Part shown: one piece after another, positions 15,878-17,861 of the stretch
Layout of the letters: every line of letters starts with the position of its first letter
Position numbering within the stretch: position 1 is the stretch's first letter
From: Gammaproteobacteria bacterium
GTDB taxonomy: Bacteria > Pseudomonadota > Gammaproteobacteria > S012-40
Length of the DNA: 17,861 nt
Assembly: GCA_015491615.1 (NCBI GenBank)
Contig: WFVN01000238.1
Span: 1 to 17,861 of the forward strand
Direction of reading: 5' to 3'
Translations under genes and position numbers: made by a program
Notes under the pieces: generated by a model
What the model was told of the DNA's origin: nothing
Database searches by the model: none
What the model saw: only the letters and a program-made list of their open reading frames with translations

Positions 15878-16123
15878 ATGACGAACATTCTCGTGCTTGT
15901 TCATTCGTGGGTTTCTAGAGAATTGCTCGAGATTGCACCGGCGATTTCGAGTCATCGGCTCGGTGTTTCTTCGGTCGCGCCAGGGGGCAGGGTGCGCGTC
16001 CCGTCAGGGGATAACACCGAGCTCGATGACACGCTGCCGGATCATGTCACCCTGTCCGACCTGGCAGCGGATCCGCCGGAGCTGTGGGAGGTGCAACGAA
16101 GAAACCTTCACCCCGACGACTGA
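15878..16123 (+). CDS. Small hypothetical ORF, possibly a gene remnant
   Basis: An 81-residue frame starts MTNILVLVHSWVSRELLEIA and ends LSDLAADPPELWEVQRRNLHPDD. No ribosome binding site is seen before the ATG. The second half has gene-like codon choice and a plausible acidic C-terminal tail, while the first half looks irregular. It could therefore be a real small gene or the 3' end of a decayed one. It ends 3 bp before the stop of the convergent minus-strand gene. I recognise no family. If it is not a gene, then 15850-16126 holds nothing else I can identify. Confidence 0.3.
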   Translation: MTNILVLVHSWVSRELLEIAPAISSHRLGVSSVAPGGRVRVPSGDNTELDDTLPDHVTLSDLAADPPELWEVQRRNLHPDD

Positions 16124-16126
16124 CGT

Positions 16127-16765
16127 TCACTCATCCGGCCCGCGATGGGCCGTTGCCTCCTCATCCACCCAGTCCTCCTCGACCCAGATCATGCCCTTGC
16201 GGCCCGGGACCTTGCGAGGGGCGCCAGCCTTGTAGAACGAGCAGCTTTTGGGGCCGTAACAGAAGGTCTCGAAACGGTAGCGATGGGAGGGGTTCCAGGG
16301 ATCGATGAGTAACTCCACCGGCATCCGGCAACCCCAGATACAGCTCGTGCACTTGGCCTCATAGGTGCGCGGGTCCAGGCGCCGGTGTCCCCGGGCCCGA
16401 TAGGTGGGCAGATCCGGCGGCACGCCATGGAAGGGCGGTCCAGGCGGGGCCTCTTCTGCCGCGTCCTCCAGCACCTTGAGGCCGCTGGTCTTGTAGTAGC
16501 CCGCGGTCTCCATCCTGGGATCGGCCACCGGAACCGAGGCGCCGCTGACGACCATGCCGGCCCGGAACCGGTGCTTCTCTTGGGCGGCCTTGCCGATGGC
16601 GACCAGGAATTCACCGGTCTCTTCTCCACGGGTTCCCTCGATGCGCAGGACATACCCCAGATAGCTGTGCGCGCGCTCGTCGAAGGAGCGCAGCAAGCGG
16701 ATGCGGGGCTGCACGCCGAGGACGCGGCCTTGCCAGGTGAGCTTGGCGGTCGAGGGTTTGCTCAT
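16127..16765 (-). CDS. Conserved-looking cysteine-containing hypothetical protein
   Basis: The 212-residue soluble product starts MSKPSTAKLTWQGRVLGVQP. The N-terminal 100 residues are strand-rich, with alternating hydrophobic segments (IRLLRSFDERAHSYLGYVLR, FRAGMVVSGASVPV), and could form an OB-like barrel (inference). The C-terminal part carries five cysteines in CTSCIWGC...FCYGPKSC (CX2CX3C, then CX5C after about 23 residues), which could bind zinc or an iron-sulfur cluster. No signal peptide or membrane segment is seen. GGAG lies upstream of the ATG, at a rather long spacing. I do not recognise the family. The gene stands alone and is convergent with the small ORF to its left. Confidence 0.75.
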   Translation of the reverse strand: MSKPSTAKLTWQGRVLGVQPRIRLLRSFDERAHSYLGYVLRIEGTRGEETGEFLVAIGKAAQEKHRFRAGMVVSGASVPVADPRMETAGYYKTSGLKVLEDAAEEAPPGPPFHGVPPDLPTYRARGHRRLDPRTYEAKCTSCIWGCRMPVELLIDPWNPSHRYRFETFCYGPKSCSFYKAGAPRKVPGRKGMIWVEEDWVDEEATAHRGPDE

Positions 16766-17044
16766 ACGGATTCGTCACGCTCCGTGCACGATCAGTCTAC
16801 GACAGTGTACCCGTCGTGTAGCGATTCGTGCTATCTAACTCGTCGTTTCGTTCGCGCATAACTAGTTGTATTTCAATGACGTTCTGTCGCGGACTTCCGG
16901 ACTTCGCCTCATGCTCACCCTCTCGGAAACAGAGAGGAACGGCCAGATCAGAGAGAAATCCCGGGCTGGAGAGGACGGAAGGGCGGCTCTCGAAGTCCGC
17001 AGCTTTCCGCAGGAACCCGCGGGAATACAAAGCCTTCGGCAACG
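16766..17044. other. Non-coding stretch between the cysteine protein gene and the terminator
   Basis: No convincing gene is seen on either strand. The open frames here lack codon structure and ribosome binding sites. The part next to 16765 should hold the promoter of the minus-strand gene, but no clear -35/-10 pair stands out. A minor 6-bp stem (CCTCTC at 16919-16924 with GAGAGG at 16932-16937) is present. Confidence 0.5.
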
Positions 17045-17070
17045 AAAAAGGCCAACCCGTCCGGGTTGGC
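17045..17070 (-). terminator. Factor-independent terminator for minus-strand transcription
   Basis: An 8-bp GC-rich stem (GCCAACCC / GGGTTGGC, 17051-17070) with a 4-nt loop is followed on the minus strand by C and a run of five T (17049-17045). This is a classic intrinsic terminator. It directly follows the tRNA-like 3'-end sequence on the same strand, so it may be the original terminator of a stable RNA gene. Confidence 0.75.
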
Positions 17071-17084
17071 GGCGGGAATCGAAT
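17067..17084 (-). repeat. Possible attachment-site core: tRNA/tmRNA 3'-end-like sequence
   Basis: On the minus strand TTCGATTCCCGCCGCCA reads like the T-loop, the 3' strand of the T-stem and the acceptor end of a tRNA or tmRNA. The 5' half of the T-arm is not present: the preceding bases are CTA and then an A/T-rich run. Displaced 3' ends of this kind are left at one boundary of elements that integrate into stable RNA genes. A complete CCA end is not visible, which weakens the case. Confidence 0.4.
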
Positions 17085-17135
17085 AGATGAAAAAAGATAT
17101 TGATATTTACGGGAGATCATTTCCGTATTGGCAAT

Positions 17136-17155
17136 GTTGCCCCCAAAGTTGCCCC
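17136..17155 (+). repeat. Short direct repeat GTTGCCCC, 12-bp period
   Basis: GTTGCCCC appears at 17136-17143 and 17148-17155, separated by CAAA. It lies about 50 bp inside the putative element from the att-like sequence, so a role as a recombinase or excisionase arm site is possible but unproven. The rest of 17085-17261 is AT-richer and has no gene I can support. Confidence 0.4.
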
Positions 17156-17261
17156 AATTTTTCTTTGATAGCCTTGTAGGTGGTCATGAAAACCTGTCTC
17201 CGAGTAGGGCTATTCGTGGGCTAGACGATGGTGAGGAAGCTGTGGGGTCAGGGTTTCGCCT

Positions 17262-17636
17262 TTACTCTTCTTCGTAACCGGCGACCACCTCGTTCTGCAT
17301 GCGTCTGAAGATGGCCTTGTGGGCCTCGAGGCGCTTTGGGTCGATGGGCTTCTTCTTATCCTCATCCCATTCCTTTATAGCTTGTTTACCCTTTTGCAGA
17401 ACGTCTATTGCGGCTTCTCTGCTCCAGCCGTCGGCAACAAATTCGCGTACAAGATCTTCTGAAATATCAAATTGCCGTTCTTTCTTGACAGGCTTTTTCT
17501 TATCTTCCATACCAACCTCCCGCATCACAATATATCCTGGATATTCATTTACAAATCCCATGTATCTGAATTTGACCCATCGCGGAACGACCAGTTCTGG
17601 CTCGCCGGCGACGGAGAAGTCTCGCAGCTCACCCAT
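17262..17636 (-). CDS. Small charged hypothetical protein of a probable mobile element
   Basis: From ATG 17636 the product has 124 residues and begins MGELRDFSVAGEPELVVPRW. A Lys-rich segment (MEDKKKPVKKERQFDISEDL) and a helical acidic/basic C-terminus (KRLEAHKAIFRRMQNEVVAG) follow. The ATG overlaps the stop of the upstream gene by a few bases, with GGGGAG just ahead. A shorter version starting at ATG 17510 has a better GGGAGG at ideal spacing and would give 82 residues, so the start is uncertain. Codons are AT-richer than in the rest of the window, which points to transfer. I do not recognise the family. Overlap with a phage-like gene suggests an accessory packaging or morphogenesis-region protein. 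Confidence 0.6.
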   Translation of the reverse strand: MGELRDFSVAGEPELVVPRWVKFRYMGFVNEYPGYIVMREVGMEDKKKPVKKERQFDISEDLVREFVADGWSREAAIDVLQKGKQAIKEWDEDKKKPIDPKRLEAHKAIFRRMQNEVVAGYEEE

Positions 17637-17861
17637 CATCTCCCCAGTCGATGACGATGCGCGTCGGGACGGGCCCGCCACCCGGGCCGCTCAGCTCCAG
17701 CTTGTCTGGGGTGTAAAGCCCCCGAATTTCTGGATACTGAATTGCACAAAATTCACGCTGCCTCCGCCATTCGGTGTGGGCAGCCCGCACTTGTGCGGGG
17801 GTGGCATAACGATGCCGCCGGAGCAGCCAGTGCCGATTAAACCGATTCTTAAAGTCGAGCA
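17629..17861 (-). CDS. Partial phage-like protein, possibly terminase small subunit (C-terminus)
   Basis: The minus strand is open from the window edge to TGA at 17631-17629 and gives 76 C-terminal residues. They include FNRHWLLRRHRYATPAQVRA, FCAIQYPEIRGLYTPDKLEL and the tail SGPGGGPVPTRIVIDWGDDG. A D-K-(L/V)-E-x-SG-x-x-GGP tail is common in phage terminase small subunits, which is the reason for the tentative name. The N-terminal DNA-binding part lies outside the window. The downstream gene overlaps its stop, as in compact phage operons. It could also be another phage or island protein with a similar tail. Confidence 0.5.
   Translation of the reverse strand, partial: LDFKNRFNRHWLLRRHRYATPAQVRAAHTEWRRQREFCAIQYPEIRGLYTPDKLELSGPGGGPVPTRIVIDWGDDG

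Noticed and set aside
14071..15888. 605-codon minus-strand open frame
   Set aside because: It is antisense to the lipoprotein and low in complexity (His/Gly/Val rich), typical of GC-rich shadow frames. The plus strand has a lipobox and FG-GAP motifs.
16797..17120. 107-codon minus-strand frame across the terminator and att-like region
   Set aside because: It translates through a terminator hairpin and RNA-like sequence, has no ribosome site and no protein-like pattern.
1..17861. CRISPR arrays, intact rRNA or tRNA genes
   Set aside because: No regularly spaced repeat units and no complete cloverleaf were found by eye on either strand. Only a 3'-end-like fragment at 17067-17084 was seen.

Overview
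This is a GC-rich proteobacterial chromosome segment. I favour a gammaproteobacterium, possibly a Chromatiales or Ectothiorhodospiraceae-like lineage. The basis is the fliC-flaG-fliD-fliS-fliT order, the combination of sigma-28-like and sigma-54-like promoters, and the gene styles. The species cannot be named from the sequence alone.

Left part (1-9084): a polar-flagellum filament locus. fliC (2860-4302) has a good sigma-28 promoter and ends in a palindromic terminator-like hairpin. It is followed by flaG, fliD (with a near-consensus sigma-54 promoter), fliS and a short GTG-started fliT-like gene. Three TPR enzymes flank these genes. Two are paralogous TPR plus GT9-like glycosyltransferase proteins, transcribed away from fliC (2711-1038, and 996 to beyond the left edge). 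The third is a TPR plus sulfotransferase protein (9084-7648), convergent with fliT and only 4 bp from it. The arrangement suggests machinery that glycosylates, and perhaps sulfates, flagellin or another surface substrate. A second sigma-28-like promoter in the gap between the two glycosyltransferase genes would tie one of them to the filament regulon.

Middle part (9085-15849): an internally deleted IS256-family transposase remnant (about 9211-9487) abuts a 1055-residue STAND/MalT-like regulator whose C-terminus is a winged helix plus BTAD domain, as in SARP regulators. Its downstream neighbour encodes a large lipoprotein with two beta repeat domains, about seven FG-GAP-like DxDGDG repeats and an unassigned C-terminal beta-rich domain. 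The spacer between them has two 8-bp direct repeats at an 11-bp period, 8 bp upstream of a -10-like hexamer. This is the classic geometry of a SARP operator, so the two genes may form a regulator-effector pair.

Right part (15850-17861): a weak small ORF, an unrecognised cysteine-containing protein on the minus strand, then about 500 bp without a gene. That stretch contains a factor-independent terminator for minus-strand transcription, fused to a sequence resembling the T-arm and 3' end of a tRNA or tmRNA. To its right the DNA becomes visibly less GC-rich and carries two overlapping minus-strand genes of phage-like character, one cut by the window edge. I read this as the possible end of an integrated element.
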